From: Salinicoccus albus DSM 19776 | GTDB lineage: Bacteria; Bacillota; Bacilli; Staphylococcales; Salinicoccaceae | Direction of reading: 5' to 3' | Assembly (NCBI RefSeq): GCF_000385175.1 | Contig: NZ_ARQJ01000023.1 | Location: 1-64,000, forward strand | Length of the DNA: 64,000 bases | In this document: positions 56,536-64,000 of the stretch, one piece after another | Position numbering within the stretch: the stretch's first letter is position 1 | Layout: each line of letters begins with the position of its first letter | The notes under the pieces: generated by a model | The model's input: only the letters and a program-made list of their open reading frames with translations | Database searches by the model: none | Told to the model about the DNA's origin: nothing | Position numbers and translations under genes: made by a program

Positions 56536-56713
56536 TGATCAGTTTATCATTTAAAGTTTTAAGCTTTTCAACAGTGTCTTTATCCAACTCATCATGATCC
56601 ATCTCATTATCAATAATTGATTGAGCTTGTTCTATGGAAATATCCACCGCGCGGCTAATTTGATACGCTGTAAGTTTTTCCGATAACATTTTTAAATCTA
56701 AGCCTGTGTCCAT
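56531..56713 (-). CDS. Small hypothetical protein
   Basis: 60 residues from ATG 56713 after GGGGATGGTG. LDLKMLSEKLTAYQISRAVD and ISIEQAQSIIDNEMDHDELD look like a HTH-type helical fold (as in short XRE-like proteins) but without a clear recognition helix. Unknown function. Confidence 0.5.
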   Translation of the reverse strand: MDTGLDLKMLSEKLTAYQISRAVDISIEQAQSIIDNEMDHDELDKDTVEKLKTLNDKLIN

Positions 56714-56734
56714 AATTGCACCATCCCCAATCAA

Positions 56735-57039
56735 TTCTTTGGAAGTAATTTAATTATACCACAGGAAAATAATTTAACAATTAATATGAAAAGTTTATAA
56801 CAAATATATTGCCCTGTTCATGTATCGATTAAACATAATAGTTTATATTTTCTTCAAGTGCCAGTATAAACACCATCACTCAATTATGTAACTTTATTAT
56901 ACACACAACTTATTAAAATTTCATTAATGACAACCCTATGAATAAATCATCAGTTTATCCATGAGGCCGATATATATTAATAAACTTTACCGCATTAAAA
57001 ATAATACATTCGGGTAATAATCAACCAGGGAGTGATTTC
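56735..57039. other. Gene-free region before the aldehyde dehydrogenase
   Basis: A+T-rich. The only structure noticed is GTTTATA (56841-56847) / TATAAAC (56865-56871). A weak GGGTAA at 57012-57017 has no good SigB -35. No other signal. Confidence 0.4.
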
Positions 57040-58398
57040 ATGTATGAATCCATTTTTGCTAAACAGAAACAATTTTATCAGACTGGTAAAACAAAGCCGT
57101 TACATTTCAGAATAGAAGCGTTAAAGCAGCTCAAAAGGGCGATTAAATATTATGAGAAAGAACTCATGCAAGCGATGAGACGCGATTTCAATAAGCAGGA
57201 AGAAGATGCATATCTGACGGAAATCGGCTATGTATATAATGATATCAATCATACTTTAAAAAATATGAAAGCGTGGGCGGAGGCAAAAAAAGTGAAAACT
57301 CCGATTACACATTTCGGGTCAAAGTCCGTCATTCATAAAGAGCCCTATGGGGTCGCATTGATTATTTCCCCCTGGAACTATCCATTTAATCTTGCCGTCT
57401 CCCCATTGATCGGTGCGATCAGTGCAGGGAACACTGCTGTTCTAAAACCTTCAGAACATACACCGCATGTCGCGGGCGTAATCAGCGATATCATCGAGCT
57501 GGCTTTTCCCGACCATTACATCTCCGCACTCGAAGGCGGCATCGAAACAAATCAAGCGCTGCTCAAACTTCCCTTTGACTATATCTTTTATACGGGCAGC
57601 TCACATGTGGGCAGAATTGTCATGAAAGAAGCAGCAGAAAAATTGATTCCTCTCACGCTTGAACTTGGAGGCAAATCTCCAGCGATAGTTACAGAACATG
57701 CAAATTTGGAACTCGCCGCCAAAAGAATCGCATGGGGTAAATATTCGAATGCCGGCCAGACGTGTGTCGCCCCTGATTATATATATATTCAGGCAAATGT
57801 AAAGGAAATATTTCTTGAACATCTGAAATATTACACTCATAAATTTTATCACGAGGCATATATCAGCGGTCGATATATGCAAATAATCAATAACAGTCAC
57901 TTCGAGCGTGTGAACAATCTCATTCAGGGCAATGTTGTGTATGGGGGACACAGCAATAGAAATGCCCGGATGATAGAACCCGCAATAATCAACGATGTGG
58001 AATTTGACCATCCGGCGATGCAGGAGGAAATATTCGGTCCGGTACTCCCGGTGCTCTCCTTTGAAAATTTTGATAAGGCAATCCTAGACGTCAGGGATAT
58101 GCCGGATCCACTCGCATTATATATATTTACCGACAAGAAATCCGAAGCACAGGAAGTCATCTCACGTATCCCCTTTGGCGGCGGCGCAGTCAACGATGCA
58201 ATGTACCATCTTGCAACACCGTATCTCCCGTTCGGCGGGCGCGGCAGCAGCGGCATGGGGAAATATCACGGCAAATATTCGTTTGACACCTTTACACATG
58301 ATAAAAGTATTTTAAAGCAGACGACGCTGTTCGACATACCATTCAGATATCCAAACGCAGAACGGATCCAAAAGCTGATCAGATTTATCTGGAGATGA
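57040..58398 (+). CDS. Aldehyde dehydrogenase (NAD(P)+)
   Basis: 452 residues; the short, YwdH/AldH1-like form without the C-terminal dimerisation arm extension. Cofactor motif FYTGSSHVGRIVMKEA, general-base Glu in TLELGGKSPAIV, catalytic Cys in SNAGQTCVAPDY, C-terminal PFGGRGSSGMGKYHG. It oxidises aldehydes to acids; natural substrate unknown, in relatives long-chain or aromatic aldehydes. GGGAG site before ATG. Confidence 0.9.
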   Translation: MYESIFAKQKQFYQTGKTKPLHFRIEALKQLKRAIKYYEKELMQAMRRDFNKQEEDAYLTEIGYVYNDINHTLKNMKAWAEAKKVKTPITHFGSKSVIHKEPYGVALIISPWNYPFNLAVSPLIGAISAGNTAVLKPSEHTPHVAGVISDIIELAFPDHYISALEGGIETNQALLKLPFDYIFYTGSSHVGRIVMKEAAEKLIPLTLELGGKSPAIVTEHANLELAAKRIAWGKYSNAGQTCVAPDYIYIQANVKEIFLEHLKYYTHKFYHEAYISGRYMQIINNSHFERVNNLIQGNVVYGGHSNRNARMIEPAIINDVEFDHPAMQEEIFGPVLPVLSFENFDKAILDVRDMPDPLALYIFTDKKSEAQEVISRIPFGGGAVNDAMYHLATPYLPFGGRGSSGMGKYHGKYSFDTFTHDKSILKQTTLFDIPFRYPNAERIQKLIRFIWR

Positions 58399-58504
58399 TA
58401 AAAAGCACCTTTTTCTGCAAGATGCTTTAAAATAACGTCTATCGATATAACTTTAAAAGCTGTCATATCAATATAGAGAGAGAATCTATAAAATCAGAAT
58501 AACG

Positions 58505-59815
58505 CTATAATATCATTCCGCCAAGGAAACCTGCTAGGATAACAGGGATGTTCAGAAATATGAATGTCGGCACACACGTATCCCAGATGTGATTGTGCTG
58601 TCCGTCTGCACTCAGTCCCGCTGTCGGTCCCAATGTCGAGTCTGATGCCGGTGACCCGGCGTCACCGAGGGCGCCTGCGGTGCCAATGATTGCTATAATC
58701 GCCCCCATGGAGAGCTCCATCTCAAATCCAAGCGGCACGAATATACTGGCTATGATCGGAATTGTTGCAAACGAAGAACCTATCCCCATGGTGATAATCA
58801 GCCCGACAATCAGCATTGAGCCGACAATCAGTGCTTTATCTCCTGCGAGCGTTGCTGCAATGCCTTCTACGAGCGATGTTACGTGGCCTGTTTCGGTAAT
58901 AACAGCTGCAAAACCGTTGGCTGTCAGCATCACGATACCGATATATGCCATCATTTGAATGCCATTGACCAGCTCATCATCCAGCTTCTGCCATTTGAAC
59001 TGGAAAGATAGGAAAAAGATCATAATTCCCGTCAATGCGCCAAATATCATGGAGTCTGTTGAAATTTGTACTGTAAATGTGGCAAGGACCGAAATGATCG
59101 CAATCAACACTGTAATCCTGTTCACTTTCTTTTTTTCCTGTGAAGCAATTTCAACCGTTTCATAACTTCTGGATTTCCTGTAATAGATAAGCGTGAATAT
59201 CAGGCCGATAACGAATCCTGCAGCGGGTATGATCAGATTCGGTGCGACATCATCAAATGCAATTTCAACGCCCGCTGTATCGAAACTGGTAACAATCGTA
59301 TTCTGGAAAATCTGACCAAAACCGACGGGCAGTATGAAGTATGGAAACGTCAGTCCAAACGTTAAAACAACAGCAATCAGCCTGCGGTCAATTTCAAGTT
59401 CATTCATTAAGCTTAGCAGCGGCGGTATTAATATAGGAATAAAAGCAATATGTACAGGTATCAAGTTTTGACTCATAATTGCAATAAGCAGAAGCGCAGC
59501 GATGATGGAAACTTTTGCTGTCACCCTCGCTTTTTTGGACTCTTCCTTATTCAATGCTTTGATGATAGAATCCACCAGGACTTCTGTAATCCCGCTGTAG
59601 GCAATAAGTGCAGCAAAACCGCCCAGCAGTGCATAGCTCAATGCTATTTCAGCCCCGCCGACAATGCCTTCAGTAAATACTGTAATTGTATCCATCACGC
59701 CCATACCTGCTGTCAGACCGCCTGCCAAAGCACCAATGAAAAGTGCAAGCACCACATTCAATCTGCACAGGCTCAATATAATCATGATAAAAACGGCAAT
59801 TAAAACCGCATTCAT
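58505..59815 (-). CDS. Na+/H+ antiporter-type transporter (YuiF-like)
   Basis: 436 residues, eleven to twelve membrane segments; LGGFAALIAYSGITEVLVDS, two Gly/Ser/Asp-rich re-entrant stretches, and GAIIAIIGTAGALGDAGSPAS with acidic residues that could bind ions. Resembles PF03553/NhaC-type and B. subtilis YuiF. The promoter just upstream overlaps a palindrome (59848-59874). Confidence 0.8.
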   Translation of the reverse strand: MNAVLIAVFIMIILSLCRLNVVLALFIGALAGGLTAGMGVMDTITVFTEGIVGGAEIALSYALLGGFAALIAYSGITEVLVDSIIKALNKEESKKARVTAKVSIIAALLLIAIMSQNLIPVHIAFIPILIPPLLSLMNELEIDRRLIAVVLTFGLTFPYFILPVGFGQIFQNTIVTSFDTAGVEIAFDDVAPNLIIPAAGFVIGLIFTLIYYRKSRSYETVEIASQEKKKVNRITVLIAIISVLATFTVQISTDSMIFGALTGIMIFFLSFQFKWQKLDDELVNGIQMMAYIGIVMLTANGFAAVITETGHVTSLVEGIAATLAGDKALIVGSMLIVGLIITMGIGSSFATIPIIASIFVPLGFEMELSMGAIIAIIGTAGALGDAGSPASDSTLGPTAGLSADGQHNHIWDTCVPTFIFLNIPVILAGFLGGMIL

Positions 59816-59847
59816 TTGTTTTCCACCTTCCGATATGATGTCAATTC

Positions 59848-59887
59848 ATAATATCGTTATGTTATAGATATTATATTTTTTTGTCAA
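59848..59887 (-). promoter_or_regulatory. Antiporter promoter overlapping an inverted repeat
   Basis: Minus strand: TTGACA (59887-59882), 17 nt, TAACAT (59864-59859). Inverted arms ATAATATC (59848-59855) and GATATTAT (59867-59874) lie across the -10, an operator position. Confidence 0.55.
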
Positions 59888-59928
59888 TCCGGAAAAGGTA
59901 TGGGGAAAACATCGGTTACTAAAGATAT

Positions 59929-59953
59929 GTTTGACTTTTCTCTGCACGGGAAT
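59929..59953 (+). promoter_or_regulatory. Candidate SigB promoter of the YflT gene
   Basis: GTTTGA (59929-59934), 13 nt, GGGAAT (59948-59953), 40 bases before the GTG start. Fits the SigB consensus. Confidence 0.65.
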
Positions 59954-59992
59954 TCTTATTAATGAGTAATATTCTACCAAGGAGGAAAAATT

Positions 59993-60343
59993 GTGAAACC
60001 ATTTATCAAAGAGTATACGAATGACGACAGCCTTCAGGATCACATCAGGAAAATCTCCAACAGCAATGTTGACGACAACGATATATATGTTATCTCACAT
60101 GACGATGACCGTACCAAAAGAATTGCACAAAATACAGGTGTAAATACTATCGGGATGAAAGAGATGGACGTTGGAGATGCTGTCAAAGCACCATTTGAGA
60201 AAAAAGGGGACGAACTGCGCAGCAAACTTCAGAACATTGGTTTTCCAGAAGAAGAAGCCAGCAGTTATGAAAATGAAATGGATAAAGGCAAAGTGTTCCT
60301 CATTGTCACGAACCACGAAAATGTTGAACAGATGCTGATTTAG
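59993..60343 (+). CDS. General stress protein 17M-like (YflT domain)
   Basis: 116 residues from GTG 59993 after AAGGAGG. KPFIKEYTNDDSLQDHIRKI, DNDIYVISHDDDRTKRIAQN and EDKGKVFLIV-type motifs are the YflT domain, whose genes are SigB-controlled in Bacillus and staphylococci. Cytoplasmic; no known activity. The visible SigB-like promoter supports the identification. Confidence 0.8.
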   Translation: MKPFIKEYTNDDSLQDHIRKISNSNVDDNDIYVISHDDDRTKRIAQNTGVNTIGMKEMDVGDAVKAPFEKKGDELRSKLQNIGFPEEEASSYENEMDKGKVFLIVTNHENVEQMLI

Positions 60344-60376
60344 AAAAAAGCCGCTCTATGAGCGGTTTTTTCTAAA
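60339..60376. terminator. Bidirectional terminator
   Basis: TTTAGAAAAAAGCCGCTC pairs with GAGCGGTTTTTTCTAAA; it covers the stop codons of both the YflT gene and the YeiH gene. Confidence 0.9.
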
Positions 60377-61367
60377 TCAGCATCATATAGACAATGATAG
60401 AAAGCAGTACAGACACTACAGTAATGGCGATCAATGGTTTCAATGCCCGCTTCATCGTCTCGCTTAAACTTATATTCAGGCCAAGGGCTGCCATCGCCAT
60501 GGTCAGTATTACAGAAGTCAATTCAGAGATGCGGTCCATTACCGCTTCCGGTACCACAATATGATCACCAAGTACATAGCTGTTCAACAGACTCATTAAT
60601 ATAAAGCCGATCAAGAAGTACGGGAACACTATTTTACCGGCTCCGCCCGCACTATTTTTTCGATTCATTATCAATACCAGTATAAAACACAGCGGTACAA
60701 GCAGCAATACTCTCGAAAGTTTGGCCATGAGCGCTACTGCGAGTACATCTTCTCCCATCGGTTCTGCAGCGAGTGCCACATGGGCAAGTTCATGAAGACT
60801 CAGTCCGGACCATATCCCATAAGATAGGACATCAAGGGAAAGGTATGGCTCTGCAATGATATAACCAATTGAAAAAACCGTTCCAAGAAACGCTATAATA
60901 CCGATACTGACCGCAGTATCTTCATCTTTTGATTTCAATATCGGGGCTGCGGCAGCGATCGCTGCCGCTCCGCACACTCCTGTCCCCACCCCAAGCAGCA
61001 TGGTAATATTCATATCCGCTTTTAACACTTTTGCGAAAAGATATGCCGATACGATTGAAAATACAACAACGACTGCGGACTGCAGCAGCAATGTCAGTCC
61101 TTCACTGATAATAAGATCGATGTTCAGCTTAAGACCATATAAAATAATGGCTGCTCTCAGCAGCACTTTCGACGAAAACTGAATACCGGATTTGAGCCTC
61201 ACAGGATAACCAAAAAACTGCCTATACAGGAAGGCTATGATTATGGCAGTTGCCAGCGGTCCAATATACTCGAGTCCGGGGAAATTAGACAATATCATTC
61301 CGATAACAGCAATTAAAAATGTAAAAAATATACCAGCTATGAAGCCGGTGTCAGTCAATTTATGCAT
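60372..61367 (-). CDS. YeiH/PF03601 putative sulfate exporter family protein
   Basis: 331 residues, ten membrane segments. GPLATAIIIAFLYRQ, LLRAAIILYGLKLNIDLI and the signature GVGTGVCGAAAIAAAAPILKS identify UPF0324/PSE. Divergent from a LysR regulator, as YeiH often is from YeiE/CysL-type regulators. Substrate likely sulfate or sulfite; not proven. Confidence 0.85.
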   Translation of the reverse strand: MHKLTDTGFIAGIFFTFLIAVIGMILSNFPGLEYIGPLATAIIIAFLYRQFFGYPVRLKSGIQFSSKVLLRAAIILYGLKLNIDLIISEGLTLLLQSAVVVVFSIVSAYLFAKVLKADMNITMLLGVGTGVCGAAAIAAAAPILKSKDEDTAVSIGIIAFLGTVFSIGYIIAEPYLSLDVLSYGIWSGLSLHELAHVALAAEPMGEDVLAVALMAKLSRVLLLVPLCFILVLIMNRKNSAGGAGKIVFPYFLIGFILMSLLNSYVLGDHIVVPEAVMDRISELTSVILTMAMAALGLNISLSETMKRALKPLIAITVVSVLLSIIVYMMLI

Positions 61368-61403
61368 ATTGATGCCTCCACTGCTAATGATAACGCCCTA
61401 TGA

Positions 61404-61433
61404 TTGATAAGTGAAATAGTATATAATTATAAT
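61404..61433 (+). promoter_or_regulatory. Promoter of the LysR gene
   Basis: TTGATA (61404-61409), 18 nt, TATAAT (61428-61433). The region between the two divergent genes is 96 bases and would contain the regulator's binding site. Confidence 0.5.
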
Positions 61434-61463
61434 ATTTATAAGCATTTAGTTATGGAGGTTAAT

Positions 61464-62357
61464 ATGATCAATCAAAGTCTGAAAGTATTTGTCGAAGTGG
61501 TGGAACAGAAAAGCTTTACGAGAGCAGCTGAAATTCTTCATATGACACAGCCTGCAGTATCAGGGTACATAAAGAAAATAGAGGAACAGCTTACTGTTAA
61601 TCTTATAGATCGTTCCGGAAAAACAATCCGGCTGAGCCACGCCGGAGAAATATATTATTCTTATGCCAAAGAAATGATTGTCCTTAATGACAGAATGGAG
61701 AACCTCATCCAGGATCTTCAGAATGAAGCTAAAGGGCCGCTTCACATCGGTGCCAGTTATACGTACGGTGAGTATATTCTGCCCGAAAAAATTGCCCGCC
61801 TTATGGAACAGCATCCGGCGGTTTCACCGAAAGTGTCAATCAGCAATTCTGCCTCAATCATCAGAGGCATCAATTCCCATGAACTGGACATCGGGATTAT
61901 TGAAGATGAAGAAAGAGATCGTTATAAAGGTTTGAACAGCACAAGACTTATAGAAGATAATATGTATATCATCGGGAGAAAAGATACTCCCGATAAACTG
62001 GATCCACAGTCACTGGCATCATCAACCTGGATTGTAAGGGAAGAAGGGTCCGGAACCAGAAGCTACCAGGATCAGCTTTTTAACTTGCTGGATATAAACC
62101 CGCATACCATCACCTTGAGCAGTACACAGGCAGTGAAAAATTCAGTATCACATGGCCTCGGGCTGACTCTTTTGTCAATCCATACGGTTGCAGGTGAGCT
62201 AGACACCGACAAATTGAAAATCATCAACGCAGACACCGTGGAACTCAGCAGGTATTTTCATCTGCTGACTCCTGAAGCCGTCTTCCATCCAAAAAGCACC
62301 CGCTCTTTTCTGGACTTGCTTAATATTGACAGCATCGAAACACACCATATTCCATAG
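61464..62357 (+). CDS. LysR-family regulator, CysL-like
   Basis: 297 residues from ATG 61464 after GGAGG; the open frame to 61404 lacks a site. HTH: KVFVEVVEQKSFTRAAEILH then MTQPAVSGYIKKIEEQLTV. Effector domain with ASYTYGEYILPEKIARL and WIVREEGSGTRSYQDQLF (T/S pocket as in sulfur- and acetylserine-sensing LysRs). Likely regulates the divergent YeiH gene. Confidence 0.85.
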   Translation: MINQSLKVFVEVVEQKSFTRAAEILHMTQPAVSGYIKKIEEQLTVNLIDRSGKTIRLSHAGEIYYSYAKEMIVLNDRMENLIQDLQNEAKGPLHIGASYTYGEYILPEKIARLMEQHPAVSPKVSISNSASIIRGINSHELDIGIIEDEERDRYKGLNSTRLIEDNMYIIGRKDTPDKLDPQSLASSTWIVREEGSGTRSYQDQLFNLLDINPHTITLSSTQAVKNSVSHGLGLTLLSIHTVAGELDTDKLKIINADTVELSRYFHLLTPEAVFHPKSTRSFLDLLNIDSIETHHIP

Positions 62358-62360
62358 TAA

Positions 62361-62675
62361 TTATTCAATCAGCTTCAGTCCCACTACCGCAAAGATGATG
62401 AGGAGGATAAACATGATACGCCTGTAGTCTTTTGATTCATTAAAGAAAAACATGCCCAGCAGCGCACCGCCTGAAGCACCGATACCTGTCCATACCGCAT
62501 ATGCTGTACCCATCGGCAGTGTCTGCAGACCCCAGGCCAGAAAAAGGAATGACAGTCCGAAAAATAACAGTAATTGCAATAATGACGCCAACGTTCTCTC
62601 GTCATGCAGTTTGTTGATGGAAAGCACGCCAAAAACTTCGAAAACTCCAGCTAAAATAACTGACAACCATGCCAT
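62361..62675 (-). CDS. SMR-family exporter, Gdx/YkkD-like
   Basis: 104 residues, four membrane segments. Essential Glu13 in LAGVFEVFGVLSINK, and GTAYAVWTGIGASGGALLGM. Second gene after the riboswitch, two bases after the partner gene; a heterodimer with the upstream SMR protein is likely. GAGGAGGTG before ATG. Confidence 0.85.
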   Translation of the reverse strand: MAWLSVILAGVFEVFGVLSINKLHDERTLASLLQLLLFFGLSFLFLAWGLQTLPMGTAYAVWTGIGASGGALLGMFFFNESKDYRRIMFILLIIFAVVGLKLIE

Positions 62676-62677
62676 AG

Positions 62678-63016
62678 TTACTTCACCTCCTCGTTATCAT
62701 TGTCATCCGTGACCATCTTCAATCCGAAAACACCAATCAATATCAGGGCGATAAAAATAATTTTAAGCGGAACAAACGGTTCTCCGAAAAGTATCATTTC
62801 TGAAATGACCGTACCAAATGCACCCAGCCCCACGAATATCGCATATACTGTCCCCACCGGGAGATATTTGCCTGCATTGATCATGAGATAAAAACTCACG
62901 TATATACAAACCAGAGTGAGCAGCCATTCGTACCACGCAGAGGCATGGGTCAGACCGATGACCCAGCCGACTTCAAAGATACTTGCAATAACCACTTTTA
63001 TCCATTGTACACTCAT
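62678..63016 (-). CDS. SMR-family exporter, Gdx/YkkC-like
   Basis: 112 residues from ATG 63016, seven bases after GGAGG. Glu13-type residue in IASIFEVGWVIGLTHAS, GTVYAIFVGLGAFGTVISEM. A C-terminal acidic tail DDNDNEE. Under the guanidine-I riboswitch together with the next gene, matching ykkC-ykkD of Bacillus, which export guanidinium with protons. Confidence 0.85.
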   Translation of the reverse strand: MSVQWIKVVIASIFEVGWVIGLTHASAWYEWLLTLVCIYVSFYLMINAGKYLPVGTVYAIFVGLGAFGTVISEMILFGEPFVPLKIIFIALILIGVFGLKMVTDDNDNEEVK

Positions 63017-63052
63017 CATTTGACCTCCTTAACCTTTTGATCCAAAATAAAA

Positions 63053-63085
63053 AACCTGGGAGAGAATAGAATTCTCTCCCAGGTT
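63053..63085 (-). terminator. Riboswitch expression-platform terminator
   Basis: AACCTGGGAGAGAAT / ATTCTCTCCCAGGTT with AGA loop, followed on the minus strand by TTTTTT. Its 5' half overlaps the 3' end of the aptamer, so guanidine binding should prevent it. Confidence 0.85.
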
Positions 63086-63160
63086 TTTATCCTTCCGTGT
63101 CATGGCATTACCATGAGCCTCCTCTCGGTCCAGACCTGATGCTGCAGCGGAACCCTAGGA
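63072..63160 (-). promoter_or_regulatory. Guanidine-I (ykkC) riboswitch aptamer
   Basis: Minus strand: CTAGGGTTCCGC, then GGTCTGGACCGAGAGG, GGCTCATGGTAATGCCATG, ACACGGAAGGATAAAAACC and TGGGAGA. These are the conserved blocks of the ykkC/guanidine-I class in order. Confidence 0.9.
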
Positions 63161-63183
63161 AGCTTGTTTATTCAATTAAATGC

Positions 63184-63212
63184 ATTATAAACGATATTGT
63201 ATTAAAAATCAA
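63184..63212 (-). promoter_or_regulatory. SigA promoter of the riboswitch operon
   Basis: TTGATT (63212-63207), 17 nt, TATAAT (63189-63184), about 24 bases before the aptamer. Confidence 0.8.
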
Positions 63213-63264
63213 GATTCAAGGCAAATTGACTTAACAGAACTTTCAACTTAATGGAGGCGTCAAC

Positions 63265-63792
63265 ATGCTGATAGCAATTGATCTGCAAAATGATATATTC
63301 GACCCATCCGGACAGAGATATGTTGAATGGACACAAAAAGTCCGTGACAGGATTGAAAACAGAATCCACAAAGCAGTAAAAGATAATGAATCGATTATTT
63401 ATACCAAAAATCTCTACCCTGACTTTGAACATGAGAAGCGCACAACTGAAAGCATACGCTTTGACGAAAAATTATTCTGCCAATACAGGGAACTGCTTGG
63501 CGCGTATGGCGACGAGTATGCCAAGACCTTCTACGGGATCCCGCCGGCTGAAGCGCTTAGATTTGAGGAAAAGTATAAAGATGAAATAGAGTCAGGCTGT
63601 CATATCGAGTTTATAGGAGTTGAAACGAACATTTGCGTGCTGGCGAATATCGTGGTCGTTCAAAATATTTTTCCGCACGCATCCATCAAGGTGAATAAAC
63701 ATCTTGTGGCAAGTAAAAATGACGACCTTCATGATAAGACGCTGGAAATATTATCCAATATGAATGTCGCCATTATTGAAACTGCTGATTGA
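63265..63792 (+). CDS. Isochorismatase-like cysteine hydrolase
   Basis: 175 residues, GGAGG before ATG. LIAIDLQNDIFD holds the first catalytic Asp (residue 6), IEFIGVETNICVLANIVVVQ the nucleophilic Cys (about residue 117) and cis-peptide. Related to nicotinamidases and carbamoyl-type hydrolases; the context, next to guanidine exporters, does not decide the substrate. Confidence 0.75.
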   Translation: MLIAIDLQNDIFDPSGQRYVEWTQKVRDRIENRIHKAVKDNESIIYTKNLYPDFEHEKRTTESIRFDEKLFCQYRELLGAYGDEYAKTFYGIPPAEALRFEEKYKDEIESGCHIEFIGVETNICVLANIVVVQNIFPHASIKVNKHLVASKNDDLHDKTLEILSNMNVAIIETAD

Positions 63793-64000
63793 TTAAACTT
63801 TTGATCTGTTTCTCCTCATCTTCAGTTGAATCCATTTATACAGCAGTCCTGCAGCAAGGATCAGACCAATGTATCCCATCAGCGGATATATAGCGCCAAC
63901 AAGATCAGCGAATCCCGCGAAGCTCAATATATAACCGGCCACTAATGAAACAGGCAGTAAAATATTGTACTGCTTTGTTTTCGGCTTTGTAAACCTTGTA
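63793..64000 (-). CDS. Membrane protein C-terminus (YkvI-like), cut by window edge
   Basis: 69 codons on the minus strand ending at TAA 63795-63793, adjacent to the convergent hydrolase stop. Two hydrophobic stretches LLPVSLVAGYILSFAGFADL and YPLMGYIGLILAAGLLYKW, then a basic tail. Resembles the end of COG3949/YkvI transporters; start lies beyond the window. Confidence 0.55.
   Translation of the reverse strand, partial: TRFTKPKTKQYNILLPVSLVAGYILSFAGFADLVGAIYPLMGYIGLILAAGLLYKWIQLKMRRNRSKV

Noticed and set aside
57012-57017. SigB promoter of the aldehyde dehydrogenase
   Set aside because: GGGTAA has no acceptable -35 (GTTTAA-like) at 12-15 nt.

Overview
The window is chromosomal DNA of a low-to-moderate G+C Gram-positive coccus, most likely a Staphylococcaceae member outside Staphylococcus (Salinicoccus/Jeotgalicoccus-like). 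The reasons are an S10-spc-alpha ribosomal cluster with adk directly before infA and no map gene, a type-Z S14, FemX with its coiled-coil arm, SagB, an SE1832-family coiled-coil protein, and the serA/class-V aminotransferase/HAD block known from staphylococci. Everything up to about 13.4 kb is visibly more A+T rich and full of gene debris; the rest is ordinary core genome.

Layout. 1-13.5 kb: accessory region beside the 3' end of rpsI, where a tyrosine-integrase remnant sits. It holds an edge-cut IS1595 transposase, a 2-haloacid dehalogenase, a TauE/SafE exporter, an IS200/IS605 tnpA relic, a complete IS1182-type element with a twice-frameshifted transposase, a thioredoxin-fold protein divergent from a Crp/Fnr regulator, a FAD oxidoreductase/CDP-alcohol phosphatidyltransferase/TVP38 operon and an ABC importer operon. 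13.5-32.1 kb: rpsI-rplM-truA-ecfT-ecfA2-ecfA1 and the rplQ-to-rpsJ ribosomal cluster, all on the minus strand. 32.2-43 kb: purine permease, a PepSY lipoprotein, MFS exporter, small membrane proteins around femX, an MsmX-type ATPase, a GTPase and PopT. 43-54.5 kb: NadR-like enzyme, serine synthesis genes, Na/Pi cotransporter, ArsA-like ATPase with a cory-CC-star protein, glnRA and an NSS transporter. 54.7-64 kb: fdhD, sagB, aldehyde dehydrogenase, antiporter, a YflT stress protein, YeiH with a LysR regulator, a guanidine-I riboswitch with two SMR exporters, an isochorismatase-like hydrolase and the end of a membrane protein.

The main discovery candidate lies in the island. Three 16-bp palindromes TGTAA-N6-TTACA occur at 4829-4844, 8757-8772 and 12664-12679. 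In each case a -10-like hexamer follows exactly 21 nt downstream on the minus strand, which is the geometry of a class II Crp/Fnr-activated promoter. The three promoters face the thioredoxin-fold gene, the TVP38/CDP-alcohol transferase/FAD oxidoreductase operon and the ABC importer operon; the first palindrome is also immediately upstream of the Crp/Fnr gene. This ties the genes from 4.57 to 12.6 kb into one putative regulon. Its content resembles the uncharacterised ydjX-ydjZ/ynjB-C-D/ynjF group of E. coli. My inference is uptake of a solute and its transfer onto a lipid, with a redox step; the substrate is unknown.
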